DNA of 64,000 nucleotides from Sthenelais limicola. Lineage: Eukaryota; Annelida; Polychaeta; Phyllodocida; Sigalionidae. Position 1 is the first letter of the stretch, and every line of letters starts with the position of its first letter. Below are positions 12,630 through 25,821 of this stretch, piece after piece. Made by a program: the position numbers and the translations under genes. The notes under the pieces were generated by a model. The model made no database searches. It was not told the origin of the DNA and saw only the letters and a program-made list of their open reading frames with translations. The stretch covers positions 40,002,298 to 40,066,297 of the forward strand of contig OW804097.1 of NCBI GenBank assembly GCA_942159475.1, written 5' to 3'.

Positions 12630-12868
12630 GGGTGAATTTGCCTGAAAATATACAATTCACCTTCACCAATCTTCTCAAATAATCCAAATTTAAGACAAAA
12701 ATCAGGTTCAAAATTCAGTTCAACATATATAACAAACACATGTTTTGAATCACCACAATACCAAATATATTCAGATATACCTCATATTTATCATTAAGCG
12801 GCCCAATTTAAGCAGATTTTACAAAATGTGTAGAGCTGCCAATTGTACATTTTCTGAACATCTGACCC
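12630..12868. mobile_element. MITE family A, copy 1
   Basis: The terminal inverted repeat begins GGGTGAA and includes GAAAATATACAATTC. The other end includes AATTGTACATTTTCTG and ends GACCC. The interior is inverted relative to copies at 15915 and 31368. No ORF of transposase type is present, so it is non-autonomous. Confidence 0.6.
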
Positions 12869-15560
12869 TAATAGAGAGAAAAAATAGTGCTCTAATGTCC
12901 ACTTTTGAAGCTAACTACAATGTATCTAAACAAAACCTCCTAGAAATTACAGGACATAAAGTATTCAAGCCAAGACCTGCAGTCACCCCACCCTAGTGCA
13001 ATTTCTAGGTCGCCAATACCTAAATCATCCTAAGTAGCTTTATTTATCGCCCACCAGAGGGACTTACTGTAGTCACTACACTCCCTCCTGCCTGTTCCCG
13101 CCCTCCTCGCAATTACAAAACTTGTGAGTTTAACTGACAACTTCTGCTTATCACTTCAGCTGTACCAATAGGGGTCGCCCTCGTCGTCAGAACCCCCTGC
13201 GGTGGTCACAAACTAGCACCTCCACTAATTGTGTGCCAACTGCAATGTCCATCTCGCTTGCAGAGTAATAGGGTGTTTTCCTCATCACAATTTTTTTTTT
13301 ATTATTTAGAATGTTTATACAGCAAGTCAATAAATCAAATCATTTCACGAGTAGCCAAGTACAATAAAGATACATAGTCATTTCGCAAATTAGTTTTAAC
13401 CTTGACATGGACTCACAAGTAGTTAGTTATCCAGTGCTTCCATGGTTTTCTGTCCACTGCTGTGTCTAACTACTGACTCGCACTGGTTCTCACTTATTTA
13501 ATTCTAGTGCTACTAGAATAGAAGACTGGTACTAATACAGTGGGTCAGACTTGATGAGAAGCAAGAGTTAAAAATCAAATCAAATTTAAATACATCATGG
13601 GAAGAATGGAAACTGATACCTCATAAGTCAGCCATCAAGCCATTGGTTTGCGACATTCATTGAGAAGAAATGTAAGTGAAAGACCAACTATGTATAGTTC
13701 AGCTCTATAGTTGATCTTCCAGTCCTGGGGTGCTATACTACCAACTATTGCTGATAGGAAACACGGATGTTATACCTACCGGTATTCTCTTTTGAAATAT
13801 TAGCAGTTACCGTGCACAGACAGACAGCTATACACACGTCTGGCTTGTCATGACCCACTAAGCACTGGGGAGACGTACACAACCTGAGCCAAGCTCTCTA
13901 TATATCATGTTCCTTTATAATGTATGAAAACATATAAATGATGTGTCACAGAATATTTAGTCTATTATATTTAAAAAGATTAGATCAAGTGGAATTCCAA
14001 TACTGTTAACTTTGAGAAACCATAACAAGTACCTATATTTTGTATGTTTGAAAACTAAGCTAGCAATATTTCCGGAAGGACAACAACTAGTAAAATAGCT
14101 TAATGGACCAACTAGCTAGGATGGCCTTTGAAATGAAAATACATTCCATACACAGTCTTGTATGAATCATGCGAGTAAGACCGGTAAACATTCCAACACT
14201 GAGAACAGTCCTACGAAGAGACCTTGTGGGGGAAAAAAATAGAAAATTATCAATTTTCTGACTTAAGACCCATTTTCCAGTGACAATTTCAATGTGTATA
14301 AGCACAATCATTATTATATATATGAAACACAAAATGTAGCCAAATGCACTTTAAAATATATCTACCGCGAGAGAAAAGTATGAAAAGCAATATCGGCATC
14401 AATACAAACTGCCCTGTTCTACTTCAAAGGAAACCGACATCTACATCGGTACCAATGTAAAGTATGCTATCATAGTTCAAAGAGAATCATGATTTATATT
14501 GATGTTTATTCATTATAAAGCATTACATCTATATACATATAGGATGATGTTCTCAATTTGTCTGACAAAGATTCTAGGAATAAAGATTTACATTGTGATA
14601 GTTTTACGCCCAAGTTTACTACAAACACTTTCAAATCATCCTTATACATTATGACCTGGTATAAAATAAGTCAGGGTTTCATTATTATATCTAACACATG
14701 GAGGTTTGTAATCGTTCGAGGCCTATGAGAGAAATGGATGAGACCCAGCATGTTAAAATCAATTACAAAGGGTCTACAGACGACCATTTTGTATTTTCAC
14801 TTAATGATTTATCAAGAAGGTGGACACATTTCTTTAATGTCTACCTGGAAGTGTCCAATCCAATAGTGGAAGAGTTCAACTAGACATATAGGGGTGTAGG
14901 TTTGGATCCACCACCACCTTGATCACCTGGTCACTTTTATAAATTATTAGAACCATACAAAACATCAAATTGAATAATCCAACCCCACTAAGATCTATAG
15001 AAATAATGTCATCTTCAGCATTGGATATTTACCAATGTTCTAATGTCAATGTCCATATATTATACATGTTTTCATAACAACAGCCTCAATTTTTCCCATC
15101 ATGCCCATTTGGTTTTCATAGATAATTTATACAAGTTATGTGTGAACACGTTCTTGTAATTTTCGGTAAAATTGTTGCCAAAATTTTTATGTCAGATTTC
15201 ATCAGAATCCATCCCAGGATGCACTGTGACAGACATGCGCAGTGGTACGTGCAAATCCCCTGTTCTACACTATACCGACACCAATGCAAAGCGCCCTATT
15301 GCTCACAATTTAGGTGAAGCAAACTTAACAGATCCCCCGTTGAGCGCTTCACGCCCGCAAAAATTGGACGCAGTTGGCATCTCCAGTGTTTACTGCAGTC
15401 TTGTCAAATGCCACTTGTTAATGAGGGGCAAATACCACAAATAACAAGAGTGTCGTCCCTATGCCTCATTCCACTTGTCCACCCACTGTGTGCCTCAAAA
15501 TGTTTGGTTCTCCTAACTTTGAGCCGAAGCTTGCTTTTGAAGTTATATATATAAGTTAAA
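12869..15560. other. No gene seen; dispersed-repeat fragments
   Basis: Fragments of other families occur: near 13940-14010 a diverged reverse copy of the 17441/36546 family, and near 15170-15263 a piece of MITE family C ending GTGCAAATCCCCTGTTC. Short ORFs at 14698 and 15172 have no splice context or recognised motif. Confidence 0.45.
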
Positions 15561-15568
15561 ATATGAGA

Positions 15569-15744
15569 TACTGTGGAACCTCTCTATTAAGATCACCCTT
15601 GGGACTGAATGATTTTGGTCTCGAGGTGGTCTCTTTAGAGGGCTCTAAATATAATAAGAGGGAATAATTCGGGACTGGGAAAACCGGTCTTAATAGAGGG
15701 GTAGTCCCTATAATGAGGTGGTCTTTATGTGAAGTTCCACTGTA
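15569..15744. mobile_element. MITE with TACTGTGGAACCTC termini
   Basis: The left end TACTGTGGAACCTC is the inverted, slightly diverged copy of the right end GAAGTTCCACTGTA. The interior repeats the phrase GAGGTGGTCT in both halves. TA at both borders is consistent with a TA target. A decayed relative (GCGAGGTGTTCTGATTAAAG) lies near 2154. Confidence 0.6.
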
Positions 15745-15914
15745 TGAATTAAAATGTGCCAGGAAGAATAATGGACTTTTAAATCAAAATATGACAGGAA
15801 TCCTTGGAGGTCTGCTCATTTCCACAAAAAATGTAAACTTGAAATATGATGGACATAAGTTATATATACTGAAGGTGTGGTAGCAGATATTCCTGTTTGA
15901 TATTTTTAAGTTAT

Positions 15915-16145
15915 GGGTCAGATCGTCAGAAAATGTACAATCTGCAGCCCTACACATTCAGAAACTTTTGCTAAATTAGACTGAAAATGGTAAATTCTAG
16001 GTATATCTGAGTATATTTGGTTTTCGGTTGATTCGAACAATCTGTTTAGTTATGTTGAACTGTATATTGAACCTCATTTCTTTAAATTTGGGTTTGTTGA
16101 GAGGATTGGTGAAAGCGAATTGTACATTTTCTGATGGTTTCACCC
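15915..16145. mobile_element. MITE family A, copy 2
   Basis: The left end reads GGGTCAGATCGTCAGAAAAT and continues GTACAAT. The right end reads ATTGTACATTTTCTGATGG and closes with TTTCACCC. These are about 27-bp imperfect inverted termini around a 231-bp element without coding capacity. It is closely related in order and orientation to 31368-31599. Confidence 0.7.
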
Positions 16146-16159
16146 ATTATATAGTTTTA

Positions 16160-16247
16160 CCAATCACACCAGGATTCGAACCCACAACATTTTCATACCT
16201 CTTAATCCAAAGTCTGTGCATTTTAGACTACTCTGCCTCCCCGATGA
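16160..16247 (-). repeat. tRNA-like sequence with perfect B box
   Basis: The minus strand has AGGCAGAGTAGT (A-box-like, 16227-16238) and the exact B box GGTTCGAATCC (16172-16182). The overall length fits a class II (Leu/Ser-like) tRNA. Acceptor and T stems pair poorly, so a pseudo-tRNA or SINE head is likelier than a functional gene. It lies directly beside MITE family A copy 2. Confidence 0.35.
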
Positions 16248-17440
16248 AGCCTGTTTGTTGGGAGTTGAGGGGGCCAAGGGGAGATCAAGGGGCTTGAAGA
16301 GGGACTGAGGGATGTTGAGGGCATGAAAGAGCTACTTCATTCATAGCCTAAGGGCGATGAGGCCTCATGTATAAACTACAGTAATTTAGCTCCACATTTT
16401 GGGGGCAGGCCATCGTTATCAAACGAAAGAGGCCTACTGGTAATGAGCATGTATCATAAACCATCATAGTTCTGTACTAACGTGGCCAATAAGACAGTAT
16501 TGCTGAGATGAAGGTGATAGATATTCGGAAGGGAGAAGTGAGAACACGGGATCTTCCAGCTCTCGGACCCAAATATATCAAGTCATTATGTGTTCTGAAA
16601 CATAGATATCCTTCAACGATAATGAACTTTAACCATCTCTCTCAAATTAATGTAAAACAAATATAATAAGCAGATTGAAACATCCAGATGATTATCCGGC
16701 ATATTTTCATGAAGATTATCCAGCATATGTTCATAAATTCCTCCATATTACCACCTGTGGAGAGATGCATGCATTATATAAGGGCAGTCAGGTTTAATGA
16801 TGGTGTATGTGATAAGCCGGTGCATGTATGTGACAGCGTATAAGCACTTATTACACGTGAGTAGGACCCACACCACATATTCATGTTTACCTGGCCAACA
16901 TACAATCTCCCTACATCATGTTTCTCCCCCTACTCCTGCCATACCATAATCACCTTCCTCAGATTCCTCCACCGCTCCCTGCCTTATGTCTATCGTCACA
17001 CATTCATGTTAACTGGTCTAATACTGAAGGTAATTTACAGTAAAATATTTATTTGCTGACACGTCATTAATTCACCTCAATATTATGGACCCATCTGTCC
17101 CAGGCAATGGCGTTTCTCATTAGACCCAGTAGTCATGAAATCTCATGAAACTTTTTCAGCTTAATCATAAGAGGTGTGTAACAGGAAAATCAGTCACAAG
17201 TCACAAAATTGATATGATTCAAAGCGTTTTATACGCAAAACCTCTCTATTGGAATGTTATCATATTTAGCGCTTTAGGTCATATGCATGTACATGTATTA
17301 AATTTCAAGACTGTGTATTAAATATATACATATATTCCTAGGCCCATCCTATAGGGTATATTTAGTTACTACACTAGTAATTGTCCACCCGGAGATATTC
17401 CCACCTTTTTTTTCAAAAATAAAAATATCGAACACTTACT

Positions 17441-17560
17441 AGATGTCCCACTGTTTACTATCATTGGAATCGGCTTGATCTCATCTTTTCGAATATGATG
17501 GTATCTCAAAATCCAATTTTAGCGACTTGTGGCTCATATACAGAAACACATCACATAATT
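17441..17560. repeat. Dispersed repeat family D, copy 1
   Basis: About 120 bases match 36546-36662 at roughly 80 percent by eye. Shared words are AGATGTCC, TCATTGGAATC, CTTGATCTCATCTTTTC, TATCTCAAAATC, GCGACTTGTG and AACACATCACAT. An inverted copy is at 38283-38400, and fragments occur near 11010, 13940, 38640 and 63809. No ORF. Confidence 0.6.
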
Positions 17561-17599
17561 ATATATATAGGAGATGTATGGCAAAATAATTGCGCCATA

Positions 17600-20300
17600 A
17601 GGCCATCTCCACATTTGCCTCCATCTTTCCCTGCCAGCAACCTCATGCCAATCTCCACACATCTACGTTTATAACATTTCGACTCACAGTATGTACCTGT
17701 AAGAGCTCTATTTGAACACATCTATCCAATCTGAACCCCTCAATATTATGATCTATCTTTCCCTGAGAAAATCGTTATGGCAATCTTCCCATATTGATGT
17801 TTCCGTAATATGTATTCAGGTATTGTATTGTCACTATCCTAGAAACATATTGATTGATTGATCATAGTTTATTGAATTGCCATAATCATGTCCCATGCAT
17901 AAAACATTATTGCTTATGGCCCTATATTCCTTACAGTCAGCTTCATTCACTTCAACAGATTACAAACCTTTTTGAACAACCGATTTGATATGTAGCCCAC
18001 TTTACTCAAATACATGCTTTTGAAATCATCATATTCTTGCTAAAAGTTAGTAAGGCAAAAAACAATACATTCACAATCTCTATATTACAGGCAATATTGC
18101 AATAACGGGAGGATACAGGAAATTATTATGTAGACCTGACGATATGAAACAGAAATCTTGTAACCCGGGAAATATTGCAGTTGTTGAAAAGCTTCATTTG
18201 TCCTTAGACAATCAACGGCAAGGTAGTTTATATAAGAATATCCTTGTTATCCTGTGGGTGATAATTACGATGTAATAGTAATGACTTAGGTTTCATAATT
18301 TTTGGATTGCGAAAGAATAGCACTTTCAATTTTGATTCTATATAGTATTGCTCCACTAAGGGTGGAGTATTAGAGAACAATTGTAATGTATATTCATCAT
18401 GAGATACATGTCAGGTAATAATCTGTAGTAACCTGGATAGGTAGTATATCATATTTGAAGTTATTTATAAACAAAGTTATTCTCTAGTCCTACAATATTA
18501 CAGATAGAATTTCATACTTGTATATTCTCCCTTTCTTCATTTTACACAGACACATTTATCCTACCTATTACAGGGCAATGTCGCAGCAGTCGAGTCGGAT
18601 ATATTCAATTACTAGTACCGAGTTCCATTCACTATTTATTATATGCCCCTAGCATAGAAGAATATTGAAATATAGATATTTCTTAAGGTTTTTGTATCGT
18701 CATAAAGTATCTAAAAGGTAATAGAGGTAATAAAGCCAATTGGTAACAACCCCAGGGTCACTAACTGGGCTACTAGTGCCTTGTCTCCCTACCTCACACT
18801 AACCCATGGTCACATACATACAGCATCCATCTATGAGCTTACATAGGATACATAGGGAAGCCTTACCCGCCTCCCTCATCCACCCTTGCCCTCTCTTCAT
18901 CCCTCACACAATCCCTGCAGAGAGCTTCTATGGCATGTAATGTAATATAACCAATAAACATAAGGTGCACCTTTCCATCCATATTATACACTGTCCCCCT
19001 TCCCCGACACATGGCTACACATAAATGCCTCTCTCCTCTTACCTTGTGTGATAGTTTGGCAATATGTTAGCGCCAGATCCCCAGTCTCATGTCAGCTGAA
19101 TAGTACAATGTTCTGAAAATGATATCTACTGCATTTTAAACACGCGCGTGAATTCTCTGATCTAAACAGATTTTTACTAAACCAGATGGTACATTCATTG
19201 TACTCAGTAATAGAAATATAGTTTGGAACCGCTTTCCATTATTATGATACTTTTGTTATAATAATTGATGCTGTACTAGGAAATAAATGTCAAGTATTAG
19301 TTCTGAGATGGAAGACCCGAAAATCTTGAGGAACATAGTTTGTATATCAGTTTATCACGAAATATCCCAACTTCTCCTATAGCCCTTATTCTTCTTAGGC
19401 CAAAAAGTTCAAATGGTTTGTTTCCGCTTTTACTGATTGTATGCAGGTTTCTACAACTACAACTACTAGTAATCCTTTCCTACCTAAATAGTAAGCTTTC
19501 AAAGAATATAATCTCTACTACCAGGGAGGTATATACAGAGGGACAGGCCACAGGCTGATCCTACCAGACCATGGTTGTCATGTATGTGTTGTAACTACTG
19601 TATACCAGGTTGCGTTGCGGTGCTGTTGAATTTAGACAAAGTATCCTGCTACCACTTTTAGCTATATCATTTAATCATAAATCAGTAAACAACAACTAAG
19701 TTGTTCCATCAGCATACATAATCTTTGACACATTGGTAGCCCTGGTAAATTTGATTGCCTCTTCCAGGAACACCATAACAGACATGGCAAAATCTGCCAG
19801 ATCGCGGTCCTTGACCATTGGAAGACAAGTCGGACCAGTGAAAGTAAAGTTTCACCAGTTCGACTGTCTGCTGAAAAAATTGTATGAAACGTTGGAGAAA
19901 CCTTTGGAGGACTGGTGAAACCTTTGGAAGACCGGTGAATGTTCCTTTTCACTGGTCCAACTGTCCGGTGAAAGTCAAACAGTCAAATACTTAACAGTCA
20001 AATACTTAAAAATAGCTTTAAAATAGATTGGCTATTGGATGGGGGTTGGGGTGGGTGGACCGGATTCACTGGATACAACCGGGATGTTTGCAGTTGGCTA
20101 AATCTTACAGCACCACAAGCTGCAGTGGCATTACTCTTAACTATTGGGCTACCATGCATGGAACCTTGCTTCCACTCCCTCTGTATATACCTCCCTGCTA
20201 CTACAACTGTCAAGTGAGTAATAGTGGCTTTACACAATGTCAACAACCAGTCGTATTCATAATCATGATGGGAATTGTCAATGAGATGGGATACAACTAT
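17600..20300. other. No gene seen; repeat fragments
   Basis: It holds AT-rich single-copy-looking DNA. A tRNA-like A-box phrase (minus TAGCCCAGTTAGTGA) lies near 18760. A cluster of GGTGAAACC / GACCAGTGAAA words at 19830-19970 is also found at 345-430. No splice-supported exon or RNA gene was found. Confidence 0.45.
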
Positions 20301-20308
20301 ACCTCTTA

Positions 20309-21262
20309 AGCCAGGGGAAGCCACACAGCCAGGGGAAGCCACACAGCAAGGGGAAGCCACACAGCAAGGGGAAGCCACACAGCAAGGGGAAGCCATATAG
20401 CATGGCGAAGCCACACAGCAAGGGGAAACCTCACTGCAAGGGGAAGCCTCACTGCAAGGGGAAGCCACACAGTAAGGGGAAGCCACAAAGCAAGGTAAAT
20501 CCTCACTGCAAGGAGAAGCCTCACAACAAGGGAAATCACACAGCAAGGGAAATCCCCACAAGGGGAAGCCACGCAGTAAGGGGAAGCCACACAGCAAGGG
20601 GGAGCCTCACAGCAAGGGAAAGCCACACAATAAGGAGAAGCCACACAGCAAGGGGAAGCCTCACAGCAAGGGGAAGCCTCACAGCAAGGGGAAGCCTCAC
20701 AGCAAGGGGAAGCCTCACAGCAAGGGGAAGCCTCACAGCAAGGGGAAGCCACACAGCAAGGGGAAGCCACACAGCAAGGGGAAGCCTCACAGCAAGGGGA
20801 AGCCACACAGCAAGGGGAAGCCTCACAGCAAGGGGAAGCCTCACAGTAAGAGGAAGCCACATAGTAAGGGAAATCCTCACAGCATGGAGAAGCCTCACAA
20901 CAAGGGGAAGTCACACAGCAAGGGGAAGCCTCAGAGCAAGGGGAAGCCTCACAGCAAGGGGAAGCCAGGCAGCAAGGGGAAGGCTCACGGCAAGAGGAAG
21001 CCACACAGCAAGGGGAAACCTCACAGCAAGGGGAAGCCACACAGCAAGGGAAATCTTCACAGCAAGGGGAAGCCACACAACAAGGGGAAACCTCACAGTA
21101 AGAGGAAGCCACACAGTAAGGGAAATCCTCACAGCAAGGACAAGCCTCACAACAAGGGGAAGTCACACAGCAAGGGAAATCCTCACAACAAGGGAAAGCC
21201 ACACAGCAAGGGAAATCCTCACAGCAAGGGGAAGCCTCACAGCAAGGGAAGCCTCTGCGCAG
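20309..21262. repeat. 18-bp minisatellite, about 50 units
   Basis: The unit CACAGCAAGGGGAAGCCT (variants GCCA, TAAGG, GGAAATCC) repeats head to tail for about 950 bp. The unit is a multiple of three with few stop triplets, so several frames on both strands stay open. They translate to HSKGKP-type or CCEASP/AVRLPL-type repeats. No start context, splice site or unique flanking coding sequence supports translation. Variant units are interspersed, suggesting higher-order duplication. Confidence 0.9.
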
Positions 21263-21683
21263 CAAAATACCTTTGTACATGTATTCCTTCTCCCTTCTCC
21301 CATCCAGCTTTTTATCTTTAAGTAAAGAAATTTCAGATCACCATGAAAAAGTCATAAAGATTTTAGACAAAAGAATAAAGTAGGGTTATAATACATTGTG
21401 GAGCACCAACGTCCTTAAGGGCAAATGTATGCGAACCCATCAAATTTAACCATATCTGGGTAAGAAAAACTGAATTACCCTTCTAAGCTGGCTTCAGTTC
21501 AGCAAATGGCTTCCTTGCAAAACTCTTAAATCCAAACTAACTAAGCCACTTACGTAACACATGAACTTTATTTTATGATAAATCATGCGTGCCCATTTAT
21601 CACATACACATTCTCTAAAAACAATTTATTCTATAGTCCTGTCAGCTTCCATGTATGTCTGTCTGCTATTATATATCATACAG

Positions 21684-21791
21684 GCCTGTGGGACTGGAAG
21701 ACGTAAATGTCATGGACCAAAATTTAATCACAATTGCAATAGGGGATTTACATGTGCCACTGCAAATACATGCGTGTTAGGACCATGTTAG
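21684..21791 (+). CDS. Candidate last exon of a small secreted Cys-rich peptide
   Basis: After an acceptor-like TATATATCATACAG, the frame reads 35 codons in phase 0 to a TAG at 21789-21791. It has six cysteines spaced C-x6-C-x8-C-x5-C-x6-C-x5-C, no other coding noise, and a Cys-containing C-terminus (TCVLGPC). Such spacing is typical of disulfide-knotted extracellular peptides (defence, toxin-like or growth-factor-like), but I do not recognise a family and assign no function. A signal-peptide exon upstream was not identified. The frame is also open upstream of the acceptor back to an ATG at 21585, where it is hydrophobic (YSIVLSASMYVCLLLYIIQ), so an unspliced secreted peptide of 68 residues is an alternative. 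The stop region is locally duplicated (GGACCATGTTA twice). Confidence 0.4.
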   Translation, partial: ACGTGRRKCHGPKFNHNCNRGFTCATANTCVLGPC

Positions 21792-22619
21792 GACCATGTT
21801 AGGAATTAAATACATTCTCTATTTCTCCAAGAGGAAACCATAGCCCATTTCCTTTCGGGATACAGATATTTACTTATCAAAAACCAACAGAATATTTTCA
21901 TCAATATTATAGCCCACATAAATGACCAATGAAATACAAATGCATCATGGGAAAGATGGCGACATGAGCTATCATATTGTGTATTTCAACAGTAGAACAC
22001 TGATACATAATCCAGCCTGAGCATCAAAATATTAGGGGAATTCTGACAATGAAAAAATAAAGAAAAACATTTTCAAGTTAGTTTACCAAACAATGCAGCG
22101 TTGAAAAATACACGCATCATCTGACACGTCTGTGTATTCAGAATTCTCAGTTTCCCATTTAAACTTAAAATATTCTAATCTCCACTATTGGGGATGGAGG
22201 AATAATGACAGAATACTGAAAATAAATCTTAAGTTTGGCTAAGACTGTAACTTTAAGCCATATATCCATCATAATTGGCGGCTGTATCTGGCTGGTGCAC
22301 CCCAGGCTCCAATATAGGGAGGGCGGGAGCACCAGTCTAATCAAGCCTTGCTCCCCAGAGACCTGCTAATCACGCTCTAATTAAGGTCACACCATAATCT
22401 AGCCACCACCTCCTCAACCTCCTCCTACTCTTTTTCATCTTGCCAGACTATAAAGGTCTATGGTGGCTATACTTGTATCTTAGACCATCCGACAACTTGG
22501 GATCTATGTTCGGAGATAATGTAAGGATCAACCAGTGAATACTTAGATGTGCAATTAGAGAGTTTATCTGCTAAGGAGTGGGGTTTGGAGAACCGATACA
22601 TTAAATTGCAGCTAAGATG

Positions 22620-23220
22620 AGTCAAGGCGGAGTTACGTCCCTTCTACCTCCACTTCCTCTTCTACCTTTCTCTTCTACCTCCTCCTTTGTTTTCCCTACC
22701 TCCTCTTTCTCTGATACATCCTCTTCTTCTACCCCCTTCTCCTCTACCTTTTCTACTTCCTCTTCCTTTTTTCCTTCTACCTCATCTTCCTCCATTTTTC
22801 TATCTCTTCTATCTCCTTTCTCTTCTACACCAATCATTCTTCTACCTCCTCTTTCTCTTCTAGCTCCTCTCCTCCCTACCATTTGTCTTCCCTGTCGGTA
22901 ATCTGCTCTCCTTTTCTACCCTATACCTCCTTTCTCTTCAATTTCCTCTTCATCCTTTTTTTCCCCCTTTGCCATTTTCAACCTTCAACTTCAACCAGAG
23001 TTCCCCTTGCTAGAATGCGTCCTTTTCCACTACCTCTATTGCTCAATGCTATAGTTGTATCTGACACCATCCACTATCTTCCATGCATTTTCTCCTATTC
23101 ATCTACCTCCTCCTCCTCTTTCCCCAATTCTTCATTAAACTCCTCCCTCCCACATTCTACTTTTCCTTTCCTATTCTACTACCTCCCTCCACTCGTATCC
23201 CTCTTCTGTGTCTTCCTGCT
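22620..23220. repeat. Pyrimidine-rich (CTTCTACCTCC) tract
   Basis: About 600 bases are dominated by TTCTACCTCCTCTTTCTC-like words of irregular length. ORFs on both strands are S/P/L/F or E/G/R low-complexity artefacts. Further short pyrimidine patches occur at 23880-24020. Confidence 0.8.
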
Positions 23221-24956
23221 AGACGAGGTTATCAGATCACGCCTAATGGGCTAACGTCTTAATTAGCAACAGAGAAGGCATCAGATCCTCCACATAGAGC
23301 TCAAAAACAACTCAGGCCAAAAGGAAAATTGATGTGTTTCCGATTTACCTAGCTAAAAACTAGGTAGGGGGTAAGAAACTCTTTAGGGAACCACCACACC
23401 ACAGGAACTGAAAAAAATCTGCTTTCTATCTATTTCATAACAGTAGTTGTTTTAAACATGAGAAATGTACATTTTAAGAATTTCTGGTTAGGAGGACTTG
23501 TTTGGCAGCTTAATTAGCTTTTTTGTCAAAAAATCTTTTTAAAAAATTAGGGAAGGTCAAAAAAGGTGGGGTAAGGTTAGGGGGGTAAGTCTAGGGGGCT
23601 AAATTGGAAATACACCTATTTTGTTAGCCTCATATTAACCGTAAGACAGTTGTAATAACAGGCATGATCACACATGTATACCTTCATCCACCAAACATCC
23701 GATTCTCAACCTCTTTCACCAGTTCAACTCGCTGTTTCCATTGTTTCCATAAATATATCAATACTGGTGAATAGGTTATATGAATACGAATGACAACCTG
23801 AAAAGAAATACAAATTCTAGTGCTCTCCGTAAGTGATCCATGAACAAACACAATTGAGAGGGACATGAACCGTCAGAGACATGATCTCCCTATCCCTCTC
23901 TTTCCTCCCAATTTCACCCATCTCCAATTTATCTCCCCCTCCTGCTCTTTCTCTTCTTACATCGTATCCCTCTTGCTACCTTCACCAACACCTCCTCCAT
24001 CTTTTCCTTCCTCTATATTCCCAACATTTTAAATATTGTTGTGATTTTTTTGGGCCATAATATTGGCCATATATATATATTGCTATCTGAATACAATAAA
24101 GGCCTTAACGAAAAATCATCACATGTATATTTATCTAAAAAGAAGACATATCACAATTCTTCATATCAGTCATAGGACTGGCCTTGTGGTCCCAGAGCAT
24201 CTATTTGAGACCAAAGGCCACACCATCCTCCATCCCTCCATATAGATATCTCAAGTATTGGATGTACCCCTGCTGTCTGGATACTTTCCAGATCACTTTC
24301 AAGTCAATCCCTACATCGGTCTTCCTCCAAATCCATCCACTTTCATCTCAGGCAATATTTTTTGTTTCAGTCTGGACTTGAAAACTCGTCATTTTCCTCT
24401 ACACTACCATCGTGGTTTGTCTCCATACGTCAGCCAAATATTTTGTAAACAGGTTTTTATTCAGGTTTTAGTTAACATAATACTGCACGCTCACCCAGTG
24501 GGGTGGTTTTCGTTGTGCCCTGTAACATAGTTTTACGAATTGAAGGACTGTAATATAACTAAAGTTCACTTTATAGAACCGGTTTTTCTTGTTATTTTAC
24601 TGTTACAAAATTGAAAAGATTTAAGCATTTAAATTATTGATACAGAATGGTTAATGAAATAAAGAAGTGATGGTAATGAGAAATAACACAGCCTAGTAAA
24701 CAGATTTCATTCTTGTGGTCAATAGGGATATGGTTTCCCATAATTATACGTCTATATTCATATATATATACATTTATTATGTTTTAAAGTAAGCCATACT
24801 CCCAGCTAAACCGATCGGATTTCATGATTAATTAATTGTACTGTCATTATAAGAATGAGCTCTGAAGGTCCATATTTCAATATTCCGTATTGGAGGGGGT
24901 CAAATACATCTTGAACCACGGCAACGTGTGAAATCTAATTACAATTGGGCCTCTAA

Positions 24957-25270
24957 TTAAAGCTTATTTCTCAAATATTACAACAACAAATCTTACCAAA
25001 TTTACTTGTATTATGACCTATAGGCCTGAATAATTTACGAATATTCTGCTGCTGTTATATGTTCATACAAGAATTTAAAGTCAAATCGGCCGAGAGAATA
25101 GGCCGCCGGTCAGCGATATTTTAAAAATTTCATTTCAGATGACCAATGATATATTAATCAAGATTACATCAATAAGTGAGATCACTGCAAGAAAGGATTT
25201 TGGCGGGTCATAGGAGAGTAGAATTTATAGGACCACTTCGCCATATGGTCATATGCTCGTTACGCTGAAA
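24957..25270. mobile_element. MITE family B, diverged copy
   Basis: It starts with TTAA then AGCTTATTTCTCAAATATTAC. Its interior is shared with copies at 35554, 45584 and 62851: TATTCTGCTGCTGTTATAT, TACAAGAATTT, TCGGCCGAGAGAATAGGCCG and a GCGATA core. The right terminus is too diverged to fix, so the end is approximate. Confidence 0.5.
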
Positions 25271-25735
25271 CGGTTCATAATTAAGCTAGTCAATCAATAC
25301 AGATTAAATAATAGATTACGCAAGAACTGAATGGGGTTGGCGTCTACAAATATAATAAATTTGTCTGGGTTTTGTTTTCAACCAAGACATTAATGAAGCA
25401 ATGCATTTTCACTCCTGAAGAAGATTATGATAAATGTATCAAAATATCTCTTTTGAAACATATTATTAAGCAAACCTTCGGTGTTCAAAGTGTATAAATT
25501 GATGCTGTACCATAGTGCATGTTTATTGGTATTTGTGTTAAGACTAGAAATATTGTTATAACTGCATGGTATAAATTAGGAGTCACGGTAACGGTGTAAA
25601 TCTGAGTTACTTATAAACAGTATTACAAAATTGTGGACAATTGCAGCTTATTTGTTACTTTCTAATCTATACCTAATATTCTATGAAATGTAAAAACAAA
25701 TTTGAAAAGAACGATATACAATGTATTGATGATAT

Positions 25736-25800
25736 AATTATAATATAATTATAATATATTTATAATATAATTATAATATAATTATAATATGATTAAAATA
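25736..25800. repeat. AT tandem repeat, 11-bp unit
   Basis: TATAATTATAA units repeat about six times with small variants. It lies just before MITE family A copy 3. Confidence 0.75.
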
Positions 25801-25821
25801 TGCTTCGTCAAAGATTCAGTT

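Noticed and set aside
20306..21325. Long ORFs (up to 324 codons) on both strands across 20.3-21.3 kb
   Set aside because: They are produced by an 18-bp tandem unit without stops in several frames; no start context, splice site or unique coding flank.
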